From contig JADCHE010000011.1 in NCBI GenBank assembly GCA_020248665.1, positions 1 through 64,000 on the forward strand: DNA of 64,000 nucleotides, read 5' to 3'. This stretch comes from Burkholderiales bacterium (GTDB lineage Bacteria > Pseudomonadota > Gammaproteobacteria > Burkholderiales > Burkholderiaceae_E). Position 1 is the first letter of the stretch, and every line of letters begins with the position of its first letter. The translations under genes and the position numbers were made by a program. The notes under the pieces are model-generated. The model ran no database searches. It was not told the DNA's origin and saw only the letters and a program-made list of their open reading frames with translations. Shown piece by piece: positions 1 to 7,767 of this stretch.

Positions 1-408
1 CGAGAAGCCCATCACCAGGCGGTCGATCCAGGAGCCCTGCTTCCACGCGGCGAGCGTGCCGAGCGGGACCGCGATCAGGGTCGCGAGCACGATCGTGAGC
101 GCGGCGAGCGACAGCGTCGGCTCGATCCGGTCGGCGATCAGGTCGGAGACCTGTTTCTTGTAGAAGAACGACTCGCCGAAGTCGCCGGCGAACATGCCGC
201 CGACCCAGCGCGCGAACTGCGTCGGCAGCGGCTTGTCGAGGCCGAGCTTGTCGCGGATCTCGACGATGTCCGCCTCGGTCGCCGACGGGCCGGCGATCAC
301 CGCGGCCGGGTCGCCGGGGGTGAGCCGCAGCATCAGGAAGACGAGGACCGCGACGACCGCGATGACGGGGATCGTCGCGAGGAGCCGGCGTCCGATGTAG
401 CCCCACAT
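1..408 (-). CDS. ABC transporter permease, DppB/OppB type (partial)
   Basis: Inner-membrane permease subunit of a dipeptide/oligopeptide-type ABC importer. The reading frame begins at an ATG at 408 and stays open to the left edge, so only the first 136 codons are present and the C-terminal part with the EAA loop is missing. Visible are an N-terminal membrane helix (about residues 8-28), the family's early LTPGDPA element, a periplasmic loop ending in FGESFFYK, and the start of a second hydrophobic helix. The binding-protein gene lies 99 bases upstream in the same direction, as in dpp/opp operons. Assignment to the family is firm; the transported substrate is unknown. Confidence 0.9.
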   Translation of the reverse strand, partial: MWGYIGRRLLATIPVIAVVAVLVFLMLRLTPGDPAAVIAGPSATEADIVEIRDKLGLDKPLPTQFARWVGGMFAGDFGESFFYKKQVSDLIADRIEPTLSLAALTIVLATLIAVPLGTLAAWKQGSWIDRLVMGFS

Positions 409-507
409 GGCGGGCTCCGGTTCAGGTTCGTGAGGACGGGTGGCCGGGGCGCCGGACCCCGGCCGACGTCCCGACCTCCGCCCGCGGCGGGCGAAGGTCG
501 GCGATCG

Positions 508-2091
508 TCACTTCTTCTCGATGTTCCAGAGCGCGACGACCGGCGCCACGATCATGCCCTCGATGTTCTTGCGCATCGCGATCGGCTTGTACCACTGGCC
601 GAGGTGCACGTGCGTCGGCGACTCGAGGTAGCGCAGCTGGACCTGCTCCGCGATCGCCTTCTGCTTGGCCGGGTCGGTCTCGCGGGCGAAGTCGTCGCGC
701 AGCTTCTCCATCCGCTCGTCGCACGGCCAGCCGAACATCGCCTTGTCGCAGCTCGAGTTCAGGAAGCCGGTGCCCACCGGATTCAGCACGTCGGCGGCGA
801 CCCACGAGGTCAGGAACGCGTGCCAGCCACCGGCGTTCGGCGGGTCGCGCTTGACGCGGCGCGCCACCACCGACTGCCAGTCCATCGACTGCATGTCGAC
901 CTTGAAGCCACCGCGCTCCATCAGCGACTTGGCCACCGGTGCGAGGTTCGTGAGCACCTGCAGGTCGGTCGAGTGCATCAGCACGATCGGCGTGCCGTCG
1001 TAGCCCGCCTCCTGGAGCAGCTCGCGCGACTTCTTGAAGTTCGACTCGAGCTTGTCGCCCATGCCGACCTCGGTCGCGAACGGCGTGCCGCAGATGAACA
1101 GCGCCTTGCAGACCTTGTAGTACTTCGGGTCGCCGTGCACGCCCTTCAGGAAGTCTTCCTGGTTGAAGGCGTAGAACAGCGCCTGGCGCACCTTCGGGTT
1201 GTCGAACGGCTTGACGGTGGTGTTGAACCGGAACACGTACTGGTTGCCCAGCGGGTTCTGGTCGAACATCTTGACGTTCGGGTCCTTCGAGACCACCGGC
1301 AGCAGGTCGCTCGCGGTGTCCTCGACCATGTCGACCTCGCCGGCGCGCAGCGCGTTCACCGCGGTCTGGCCGTCCGGCATGATCCGCCACTCGACGCGAT
1401 CGACCTTCACCACCTTGCCGCCGGCCATGCCGCTCGGCGGCTCGCTGCGCGGGCGGTACTTCGCGAACTTGGTGTAGACCGCGCGGTCGCCCGGCTTCCA
1501 CTCCGCCGTCTGGAAGACGAACGGGCCCGAGCCGATGTACTCCTTGATCTGCTCGCCCGGGGGCGTGTCGGCGACGCGCTTGGGCATGATGAACGGCACG
1601 TTCGACGACGGCTTGCCGAGCGCGAGCAGCACGAGGCCGGTGGGCGCGTTCAGCGTCATGCGGAAGGTCTTCGCGTCGACCGCCGTCAGGTCCTTCACGA
1701 ACGTGAAGAGCTTCTGGCCGAGCGAGTCGCGGGCGGACCAGCGCCGCAGCGAGGCGACGACGTCCTCGGAGGTGACCGGTCTGTCGTCGTGGAAGACCAG
1801 TCCGTCGCGCAGCACGAAGGTCCAGGTCAGGTTGTCCGGGGAGACCGTCCACTTGTCGACCATCTGCGGCTGGATCTGGCCCTTCGCGTCCATCGCGAAG
1901 AGCGTGTCGTAGATCATGTAGCCGTGGTTGCGCGTGATGTACGCGGTCGTCCAGATCGGATCGACGATCTTCAGGTCGGAGTGCGGCACGAAGCGAAGGA
2001 CGCTCTGCGCCTGCGCGGACGCCGACGCGAGCATCGCGCCGGCGACCATCGCGCCGAGCGCGCCTCGCTTGAGCATGGCCGAAATAGACAC
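508..2091 (-). CDS. Periplasmic peptide-type ABC substrate-binding protein (SBP_bac_5)
   Basis: Periplasmic receptor of the importer whose permease follows it; 527 residues, normal for the DppA/OppA family. A signal peptide covers about residues 1-29 and ends at ASAQAQ. After it come the family's LDP-like N-terminal strand (SDLKIVDPIW), the YMIYDTLF element and the central VVASLRRW segment. I chose the GTG at 2091 because a GAGGAG ribosome site lies 7 bases upstream; an ATG at 2076 has no such site. The ligand could be a peptide, nickel, an opine or another small solute; the sequence does not decide this. Confidence 0.92.
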   Translation of the reverse strand: MSISAMLKRGALGAMVAGAMLASASAQAQSVLRFVPHSDLKIVDPIWTTAYITRNHGYMIYDTLFAMDAKGQIQPQMVDKWTVSPDNLTWTFVLRDGLVFHDDRPVTSEDVVASLRRWSARDSLGQKLFTFVKDLTAVDAKTFRMTLNAPTGLVLLALGKPSSNVPFIMPKRVADTPPGEQIKEYIGSGPFVFQTAEWKPGDRAVYTKFAKYRPRSEPPSGMAGGKVVKVDRVEWRIMPDGQTAVNALRAGEVDMVEDTASDLLPVVSKDPNVKMFDQNPLGNQYVFRFNTTVKPFDNPKVRQALFYAFNQEDFLKGVHGDPKYYKVCKALFICGTPFATEVGMGDKLESNFKKSRELLQEAGYDGTPIVLMHSTDLQVLTNLAPVAKSLMERGGFKVDMQSMDWQSVVARRVKRDPPNAGGWHAFLTSWVAADVLNPVGTGFLNSSCDKAMFGWPCDERMEKLRDDFARETDPAKQKAIAEQVQLRYLESPTHVHLGQWYKPIAMRKNIEGMIVAPVVALWNIEKK

Positions 2092-2374
2092 GGTGGGGCT
2101 CCTCTATGATTGGAACGGGCGCCGCCGGGGGCGTCCGGAGGCAGGATCTTGGATCAAGCGCGATGCATTGCGCAAGACTCGGGCCAGCCCGCACGGACGC
2201 CCGGTGCCGCCGGGAACGTCCGATTTCGGCAGGCCGGGGCGCATCGCGGTGCATGCGTCGCGCCGCAGCGGTTCCGCGCGCACGCGATCGTGCGTCACGA
2301 CCCCGACGACGACCGGGGTATATCCCGGCGGCGCATCCAGCCCCGGCGCGCGCCGCCGTTCCCCGGTCCCGCCG

Positions 2375-3040
2375 ATGACCCCGTCCGCCTCCGCCGAGTC
2401 GGCAACGCTGTATTCCGTCGACATCGACGAGCACGCGCGGCGGATCGGCCTGCCGCACGGGCGGATCGCGCCGATGGGCGCGCTGGTGATGGACAGCGGG
2501 CCGCGGGTCGGCGAGCCGGCTCCGGCCTTCGAGCTCGCCGGGCTCGAGGGGCTCGCCGGGCTCGCCGGGCGGGCCGTGCGGATCGGCGCGCCCGGTGCGC
2601 GGCAGACGCCGGTGTTCCGGCTGTCGCCCACCGGCCCGGTCTGCAAGAAGCCGCTGCCCGCGATCCGCTCGCTCGCGCGCGCCGAGGACGCGCGACTGCG
2701 GATCGTGTTCGCGAGCGACGGCGACGACCCCGCCGAGCATCGGCGCTTCGTCGAGCGCGAAGAACTGCAGGGACTCGAGTGCGTGCTGTCGCATCCGCTC
2801 GGCATGGCCTTGCGCGTCGGCAAGCTGCCGCACGCGGTGCTGATCGCCGCCGACGGGCGCGTCGCGAGCAAGGGCCCGGCCAACAGCCGCGAACGGCCCG
2901 ATCGCCTCCTGCTCGCCGACGACCTGGGCGTGAGCTCGGTGCAGGCGTACGCCGCGCGGCGCCCTCCCGCGTCGGAGGGCGGAACCGGGGTTTCGGTGGG
3001 CGCCGCCCGCCGCCGGCGAAGCGCCGAGTGGGCGACATGA
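2375..3040 (+). pseudogene. Decayed amine dehydrogenase maturation thioredoxin (MauD/AauD-like)
   Basis: MauD/AauD proteins are membrane-anchored periplasmic thioredoxin-like factors needed to form disulfides in the amine dehydrogenase light chain. From residue 24 this frame follows the family closely (IAPMGAL, GPRVGEPAP, VGKLPHAVLIAADG, GVSSVQAYAARR). Two essentials are gone: the N-terminal membrane helix before IAPMGAL is replaced by polar sequence, and the catalytic SPTCPVC motif reads SPTGPVC (residues 84-90), so the first cysteine is a glycine. A short glycine-leucine repeat (residues 57-66) looks like a local expansion. The next remnant overlaps it by ATGA, as in an intact operon. The 283 bases upstream hold no gene I can recognise. 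Confidence 0.75.
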
Positions 3041-3261
3041 AGTGGCTCGACCGCCTTTTCGAGCGCTCCGCGCGCTCCATCGCGCTGCGCTCGTCGCGCC
3101 ACGGCGCACTCGCGAGGATCGGCAAGACCGCCGTCGGCGGCGCGCTGCGGTTCACGGTGCTGCCGTTCGACCGCACCCACGACATCAACGGGTGCATGGC
3201 CAGCACCGGCACGCAGATGTGCCACTGCACGACCCCGCCGGTCGTCGGGGTCGCGCGCCCC
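3037..3261 (+). pseudogene. Amine dehydrogenase light-chain (MauA/AauA) remnant with its core deleted
   Basis: The light chain of methylamine/aromatic amine dehydrogenase carries the tryptophan tryptophylquinone cofactor. Codons 1-46 match the N-terminal leader (MKWLDRLFER, SSRHGALARIGK, VLPFDR). Codons 47-75 match the extreme C-terminus (HDINGCMAS, HCTTPPVVGVA). About 110-115 residues between them, including both cofactor tryptophans and most of the disulfide cysteines, are absent. The two ends are joined in frame near 3172. The conserved NWC of the tail reads NGC, and the normal stop after VGLA is lost, so the frame runs on. This is a recognisable but non-functional gene; the order MauD, MauA, cytochrome is that of aau/mau operons. 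Confidence 0.72.
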
Positions 3262-3289
3262 CGCGTCGGGCGCGTCCGCCGCGGCGACG

Positions 3290-3589
3290 GCGCCCTGCGC
3301 ATCGTCCGATGCGCACTGGGCCACCCGGTTCCTGCCGCACTGCTCGGGCTGCCACGGCGCGAACGCCGCCGGCGTCGGACCGGTGCCCGACCTGCGCGGC
3401 AACCTCGGCCGCTTCCTCGCGACACCCGAGGGCCGTCGCTTCGTGCCGCAGGTGCCGGGCATCGCGAACGCGCGGATGTCCGTCGCCGACGAGGTGCGCG
3501 GGGCCCGCGGCGCGGTACCGGCCGATGCCACCGGCGAGCGCCGCAGGATCGTCGCGGCGCTGCGCGAGCGCGGCCTCGACGTGCGCTGA
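3290..3589 (+). pseudogene. Remnant of a small periplasmic cytochrome c next to the amine dehydrogenase genes
   Basis: The frame contains one heme-binding CSGCH motif (3341-3355), then PVPDLRGNLGRFLATPEG and VPGIANARMS, the pattern of the small cytochrome c that follows the light-chain gene in amine dehydrogenase operons. There is no start codon with a signal peptide: the only in-frame start is a GTG at 3383, after the heme motif. Between SVADE and the C-terminal LRERGLDVR the usual stretch of about 35 residues (LNWM and following) is missing. I therefore read it as a gene broken at its 5' end and by an internal deletion. An uncharacterised short cytochrome is the less likely alternative. Confidence 0.6.
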
Positions 3590-3593
3590 CGCG

Positions 3594-4754
3594 TCAGGTC
3601 TCGCGCGCCGGCCAGCCCGTCGCGCCCAGCACCTCGCCGGTGTGCTGCCCGAGCTTCGGCGCCGGCGTGCGCATCCGCCCCGGCGTGTCCGCGAGCTTGG
3701 GCACGATGCCCGGCACCTTGAGCGGCCGTCCGTCCGTGTCGTGCGTCTGCACGATCATGTCGCGGGCGAGGTACTGCGGGTCGCGCGCGATGTCGGCGAT
3801 CGTGTAGATCCGGCCGACCGGCACGTTCGCGGCCTCGAGCGTCGCGATCACTTCGTCGATCGGGCGCGTCGCGGTCCACGCGCCGATCGCCGCGTCGATC
3901 TCGGCGGCGCGCGCCGCGCGGCCGTCGTTGCGCGAGAGGCCCGGGTCGGCGGCGAGGTCGGCGCGGCCGATCGCGGTCATCAGCCGCCGGAAGATGCTGT
4001 CGCCGTTGCCCGCGACCAGCACCCAGGCGTCGCCCGCGCAGCGGTAGGCGTTCGAGGGCGCGATGCCCGGCAGCGCGCTGCCGGCCGCGCCACGCACCGC
4101 GCCGAACGCGTCGTACTCGGGCAGCAGGCTCTCCATCACGTTGAACACGCTCTCGTAGAGCGCGACGTCGATCACCTGCCCGAGCCCGCCGTTGACCTCG
4201 CGGTGGCGCAGCGCGGTCAGCACGCCGATCACGCCGTGCAGGGCGGCGAGCGTGTCGCCGATCGACACGCCGACGCGCACCGGCACGCGCCCGGGCTCGC
4301 CGGTCAGGTGCCGCAGGCCCCCCATCGCCTCGCCGAGCACGCCGAAGCCGGGCTTGCCCGCGTACGGCCCGGACTGCCCGAAGCCGCTGATGCGCAGCAT
4401 GATCAGCTTCGGGTTGAGCGCGTGCAGCGCGTCCCAGCCCAGGCCCCAGCCTTCCATCGTGCCGGGCTTGAAGTTCTCGATCAGCACGTCGGCGTCGGCG
4501 GCGAGCGCGCGCACCGCGTCCTGCCCAGCGGGCGTGCGCAGATCGAGCGTGACCGAGCGCTTGTTGCGCGACTGCACCTCCCACCAGACCGAGGTGCCGT
4601 CGCGCAGCATCCGCCAGCTGCGCAGCGGGTCGCCGCCGTCGGCCGGCTCGACCTTGATCACGTCGGCGCCGAAGTCGGCGAGCGTCTTGCCGGCGAACGG
4701 GCCGGCGATCAGCTGGCCGAGCTCCAGGACCTTCAGGCCGTGCAGCGCGTCCAT
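3594..4754 (-). CDS. Family III CoA transferase (CaiB/BaiF type)
   Basis: Cytoplasmic enzyme that moves CoA between organic acids; 386 residues, the usual length. Family signatures are present in order: LKVLELGQLIAGPFAG, DFGADVIKVE, NKRSVTLDLR, the VLIENFKPG region holding the catalytic acidic residue, and the late SNAYRCAGDAWV segment. The ATG at 4754 shares one base with the stop of the amidase upstream (TGATG), so the two genes are translationally coupled. The pair suggests a small catabolic unit in which an amide is hydrolysed and the acid activated as a CoA ester. The substrate cannot be read from the sequence. Confidence 0.93.
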   Translation of the reverse strand: MDALHGLKVLELGQLIAGPFAGKTLADFGADVIKVEPADGGDPLRSWRMLRDGTSVWWEVQSRNKRSVTLDLRTPAGQDAVRALAADADVLIENFKPGTMEGWGLGWDALHALNPKLIMLRISGFGQSGPYAGKPGFGVLGEAMGGLRHLTGEPGRVPVRVGVSIGDTLAALHGVIGVLTALRHREVNGGLGQVIDVALYESVFNVMESLLPEYDAFGAVRGAAGSALPGIAPSNAYRCAGDAWVLVAGNGDSIFRRLMTAIGRADLAADPGLSRNDGRAARAAEIDAAIGAWTATRPIDEVIATLEAANVPVGRIYTIADIARDPQYLARDMIVQTHDTDGRPLKVPGIVPKLADTPGRMRTPAPKLGQHTGEVLGATGWPARET

Positions 4755-6193
4755 CAGGCGAGCCTCGGCCGCATCGCCCCCCAGGGCGTCACCTGCTCGT
4801 AGGCACGCGCCGCCCGCAGGCACAGGTCCTCGCGATGGTTCGGCGCGACCAGCTGCAGCGACAGCGGCAGGCCGCCCGCCGAAAAGCCGCAGCCCATCAC
4901 CAGCGCCGGCTGCTGGGTCAGGTTGAACGGGAACGAGAACGGCGTCCACCAGGTCCAGTCGGCGCCGTTGATCGGCGTCACGCCCGGGGGCAGCGGCGGC
5001 ATCACGAGGCCGACGTCGAACGGCTGCACGGCGGTGCCCGGCGTCAGCAGCAGGTCCCAGTCGCGGTGGAAGCGCTGCAGGCGCACCGCGAGCTCGCCGC
5101 GTGCCTTCTGCGCGTCGAGGAAGTCGTCGATCGTGTAGCGCGCGGCGAACTCGATCGAGTCGCGCAGGCCCGCATCGAGCAGCGCGAGCTTCTCGGCCGG
5201 CAGCCGGTGCAGCAGGTTGCGCGCCGACGAGAACCAGTGGACCGCGAAGATCCCGGCCGGGTCGTCGATGCCCGGGTCGACGCGCTCGACGCGCGCGCCG
5301 AGGCTCGCGAACACCTCGGCCGCCCTCGCGACCGCGGCCTCGATCTCGGCATCGACGTGCGGCACGTAGCCGAGCCGGGGGCTGTACGCGATCCGCAGGC
5401 CGCGCAGGTCGGCGCCGCCGTCGGCATCGAGCGCCTGCGCCCAGCCCGCGGCCGGCGGCGGCAGCGCCATCCAGTCGCGCGCATCGGGCCGCGACAGCAC
5501 GTCGAGCATCAGCGCGGTGTCGCGCACGGTACGCGTCTGGCCGCCGACGTGCGCGACGGTGCCCATCGGCGACAGCGGCCACGCGGGCACCCGGCCGAAG
5601 TGCGCCTTCAGGCCGACGGTGCCGGTGAACGCCGCGGGGATGCGGATCGAGCCGCCGCCGTCGGTGCCGGTGGCGAGAGCGCCCAGCCCGGCCGCGATCG
5701 CCGAGGTCGCGCCGCCCGACGAGCCGCCGGGCGTCCTGGTCGTGTCCCACGGGTTGCGGGTGATGCCCGACAGCGGGCTGTCGGTGCTGCCGCGCCAGCC
5801 GAACTCGGGCGTCGCGGTCTTGCCGAGCAGCACCGCGCCGGCCTCGCGCAGCCGCGCGGTGCTCGGCGCGTCCTCGTCCCACGGGCCCTTCGGATCGACG
5901 GTGCGCGAGCCGCGCAGCGTGGGCCAGCCCTTCGCGAGGATCAGGTCCTTGACCGAGGTCGGCACGCCGTCGATCGGGCCCGCGGGCTCGCCGCGCCGCC
6001 AGCGCGCCTCGGACGCGCGCGCGTCGCGCATCGCGGCCTCGGGGTCGACCAGCACGAAGGCGTTGAGCGTCGGGTTCAGCCGGTCGATGCGTTCGAGCAC
6101 GGTGCGCGTCACCTCGACCGGGGACAGGGTCTTCGCACGGTAGGCGGCGACCAGCTCGGTCGCGCTCAGGTAGGCGATGTCGTCGGCGTCCAT
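4754..6193 (-). CDS. Amidase-signature family hydrolase
   Basis: Serine amidase with the Ser-cisSer-Lys triad: Lys82 in SVKD, Ser158 in TPGGSSGG and Ser182 in GGGSIRIP, spaced 76 and 24 residues as in GatA-like enzymes. Length is 479 residues, normal for stand-alone amidases. It lies outside any gatCAB operon and is coupled to a CoA transferase gene, so a catabolic role is more likely than tRNA amidotransfer. The start ATG at 6193 gives the typical N-terminus with SATELVAAYR. It is one of three amidase genes in the window (with 16014-17426 and 36132-37637); the three are only distantly alike outside the catalytic motifs. Confidence 0.93.
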   Translation of the reverse strand: MDADDIAYLSATELVAAYRAKTLSPVEVTRTVLERIDRLNPTLNAFVLVDPEAAMRDARASEARWRRGEPAGPIDGVPTSVKDLILAKGWPTLRGSRTVDPKGPWDEDAPSTARLREAGAVLLGKTATPEFGWRGSTDSPLSGITRNPWDTTRTPGGSSGGATSAIAAGLGALATGTDGGGSIRIPAAFTGTVGLKAHFGRVPAWPLSPMGTVAHVGGQTRTVRDTALMLDVLSRPDARDWMALPPPAAGWAQALDADGGADLRGLRIAYSPRLGYVPHVDAEIEAAVARAAEVFASLGARVERVDPGIDDPAGIFAVHWFSSARNLLHRLPAEKLALLDAGLRDSIEFAARYTIDDFLDAQKARGELAVRLQRFHRDWDLLLTPGTAVQPFDVGLVMPPLPPGVTPINGADWTWWTPFSFPFNLTQQPALVMGCGFSAGGLPLSLQLVAPNHREDLCLRAARAYEQVTPWGAMRPRLA

Positions 6194-6330
6194 GGCCTGC
6201 GGGGGCGGGCGGTTCGGCGGAGCGACCAGCCTAGCATGCGGGCTGGGCGCGTCCCGTGCCCGGTTCCATCCGCGGATCGGATTCCGCCGCGGTCCACGTC
6301 GTCGACGCGCCCGCGACGCGAGGTGCCGCG

Positions 6331-7494
6331 TCACGGCGCCAGGTGACGTCGATGGAACGCGACGATCCGTTCGTGGGCGTGGTCGCGTAGCGCCGCGTCG
6401 AAGCCGGGCGTCGTCTCGCCGCCCCGCACCTGCTGCGCCGCGACTGCGCGAGCCACGTCCTCGGGCCACGGCCACAGCACGTCGAAATGCCCGGCCGGCA
6501 GGTCGGCCAGCGTCTCGCAGGTCGAGCAGTTCGCCAGCACACGGGCGCTGTGGAAACGCGGCAGCACGACCGTGTCCAGCCGGGCCGACACCAGCCCCAC
6601 CGGCACGTGGATGCGCTGCAGGCTGTCGGCAGAGAAGATCGCCGCCACCGGCACCGCGGCGGTGACCGAAGCGATGCGCGGATCGGGGCGCGGGTCGGGG
6701 CGGTCGGCGCTCGGGCTGCGTCCGCCGTGCCAGGCCTTGATCTCGGCCGGCAGCATGAACTCGGGCCAGAACCGGGCCCGGTTGAAGCGGGCCTGGCGAT
6801 CGGCGCGCCGTTCGGCGGTCGTCGCGCCCTGGAAGCAGAAGGCTTCGTCCTCCTGCGGATGCGCAAGGCAGTGGCGCACCAGGTCCAGCGTGCGCCACTG
6901 CGCGCCGGCCAGCGACAGGGCGGTGACCCCGCCCGCGGACATCCCGTGCACGCCGACGCGGCCCAGGTCCAGCCGCGCGGCCCACGACGGATCGGCGGCG
7001 AGTGCGTCGATCACGCGGACCGCCTCGGTCGGGCGCAGGCGGAACGATTCGGGTCCGGCGAGGCGCGCGTCCAGGTGGTTGTCGCCCTCGTGCAGGAGCT
7101 GCGCCACCACGAAGCCTGCCCGCGCCAGCCGGGCCGCCAGCGCATGGTCCGGCAGCGGGCTGCCGCTCGAGCCGTGCGACATCAGCACCAGCCGGTGGTG
7201 TCCGGATGCGGGCGAGGCATCGACCGCTACGTCGAGCGTGAACGGGCCGAACCGCGTCGGGCGCGACACGGTGTCGGTCGGGTACACCAGCGTGACCGGC
7301 TGGGCCAGGGAGGACGGCTGCCACTGCGACAGGCCGACCTGCGCGCGGGCGTCGCCCGCGGCGCTGGCGATCGACAGCGCGGCGGCGAAGCAAGCGGTGG
7401 CCCGGATCGTCGGTCCGGAGCGCGGGCGCGCGCGCGTCCCGACGGGGGGAGCGCTCGGCGGATCCTCGGGGCGGCGGGGATCGTGGGGGGGCAT
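6331..7494 (-). CDS. Alpha/beta hydrolase, dienelactone-hydrolase / PAF-acetylhydrolase-like, exported
   Basis: Predicted periplasmic esterase of 387 residues. After an arginine-rich N-terminus a hydrophobic stretch and the AGDARAQ site look like a signal peptide (about residues 25-52). The fold's oxyanion element MSHGSSGSPLPDH, the nucleophile elbow GMSAGG and a late PAGHFDVLWPW with the catalytic histidine are visible. The start is uncertain: I took the ATG at 7494, which makes an unusually long leader. The 273 bases between this start and the divergent M81 gene hold a 9-base tandem repeat and presumably both promoters. Confidence 0.82.
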   Translation of the reverse strand: MPPHDPRRPEDPPSAPPVGTRARPRSGPTIRATACFAAALSIASAAGDARAQVGLSQWQPSSLAQPVTLVYPTDTVSRPTRFGPFTLDVAVDASPASGHHRLVLMSHGSSGSPLPDHALAARLARAGFVVAQLLHEGDNHLDARLAGPESFRLRPTEAVRVIDALAADPSWAARLDLGRVGVHGMSAGGVTALSLAGAQWRTLDLVRHCLAHPQEDEAFCFQGATTAERRADRQARFNRARFWPEFMLPAEIKAWHGGRSPSADRPDPRPDPRIASVTAAVPVAAIFSADSLQRIHVPVGLVSARLDTVVLPRFHSARVLANCSTCETLADLPAGHFDVLWPWPEDVARAVAAQQVRGGETTPGFDAALRDHAHERIVAFHRRHLAP

Positions 7495-7617
7495 GGACGA
7501 GGTTCCAGGGGTGGTGTTCGATGCCGCGGATCGTGGCGCGTCCGACCGCGCGGCGCGACGGCGCCGCGACGGATCGACGGCGACACGTCGCGAGATGCCG
7601 GCGGGGCCGCGCCACCT

Positions 7618-7662
7618 GCGACAGCGGCGACAGCGGCGACGGGGGCGACGGGGGCGACGGCG
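7618..7662. repeat. Tandem 9-base repeat, five units
   Basis: Five head-to-tail copies of GCGACRGSG (two GCGACAGCG, two GCGACGGGG, one GCGACGGCG) in the divergent spacer between the alpha/beta hydrolase and M81 genes. It is a simple-sequence expansion; I see no evidence that it is translated. Confidence 0.8.
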
Positions 7663-7767
7663 CGGTCGGTCGCGGGCCTCGCGGTCCGTTCCCCGGGGAC
7701 CGCCGGCGCCGGCGCGCGCGCGCCGTGCTACAAGACGGGCCGTCCACACCCGGATCCCGAGGAGTTC

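Noticed and set aside
422-3109. Very long open frames opposite real genes, some over 900 codons
   Set aside because: They follow from 72% GC with strong third-position bias; their translations are Arg/Ala/Gly/Pro-rich low-complexity strings without motifs, and the other strand carries recognisable proteins.
3290-3589. The cytochrome-like frame as an intact small cytochrome c
   Set aside because: The heme motif lies before the only start codon, no signal peptide exists, and the C-terminal half lacks a block present in the family.
4754-6193. Amidase as GatA of the tRNA amidotransferase
   Set aside because: No gatB or gatC is nearby; it is coupled to a CoA transferase and lacks GatA-specific surroundings.
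7618-7662. The 9-base tandem repeat as a CRISPR-like or iteron array
   Set aside because: Units are contiguous without spacers and sit in simple GC-rich sequence; no cas, rep or partition gene is near.
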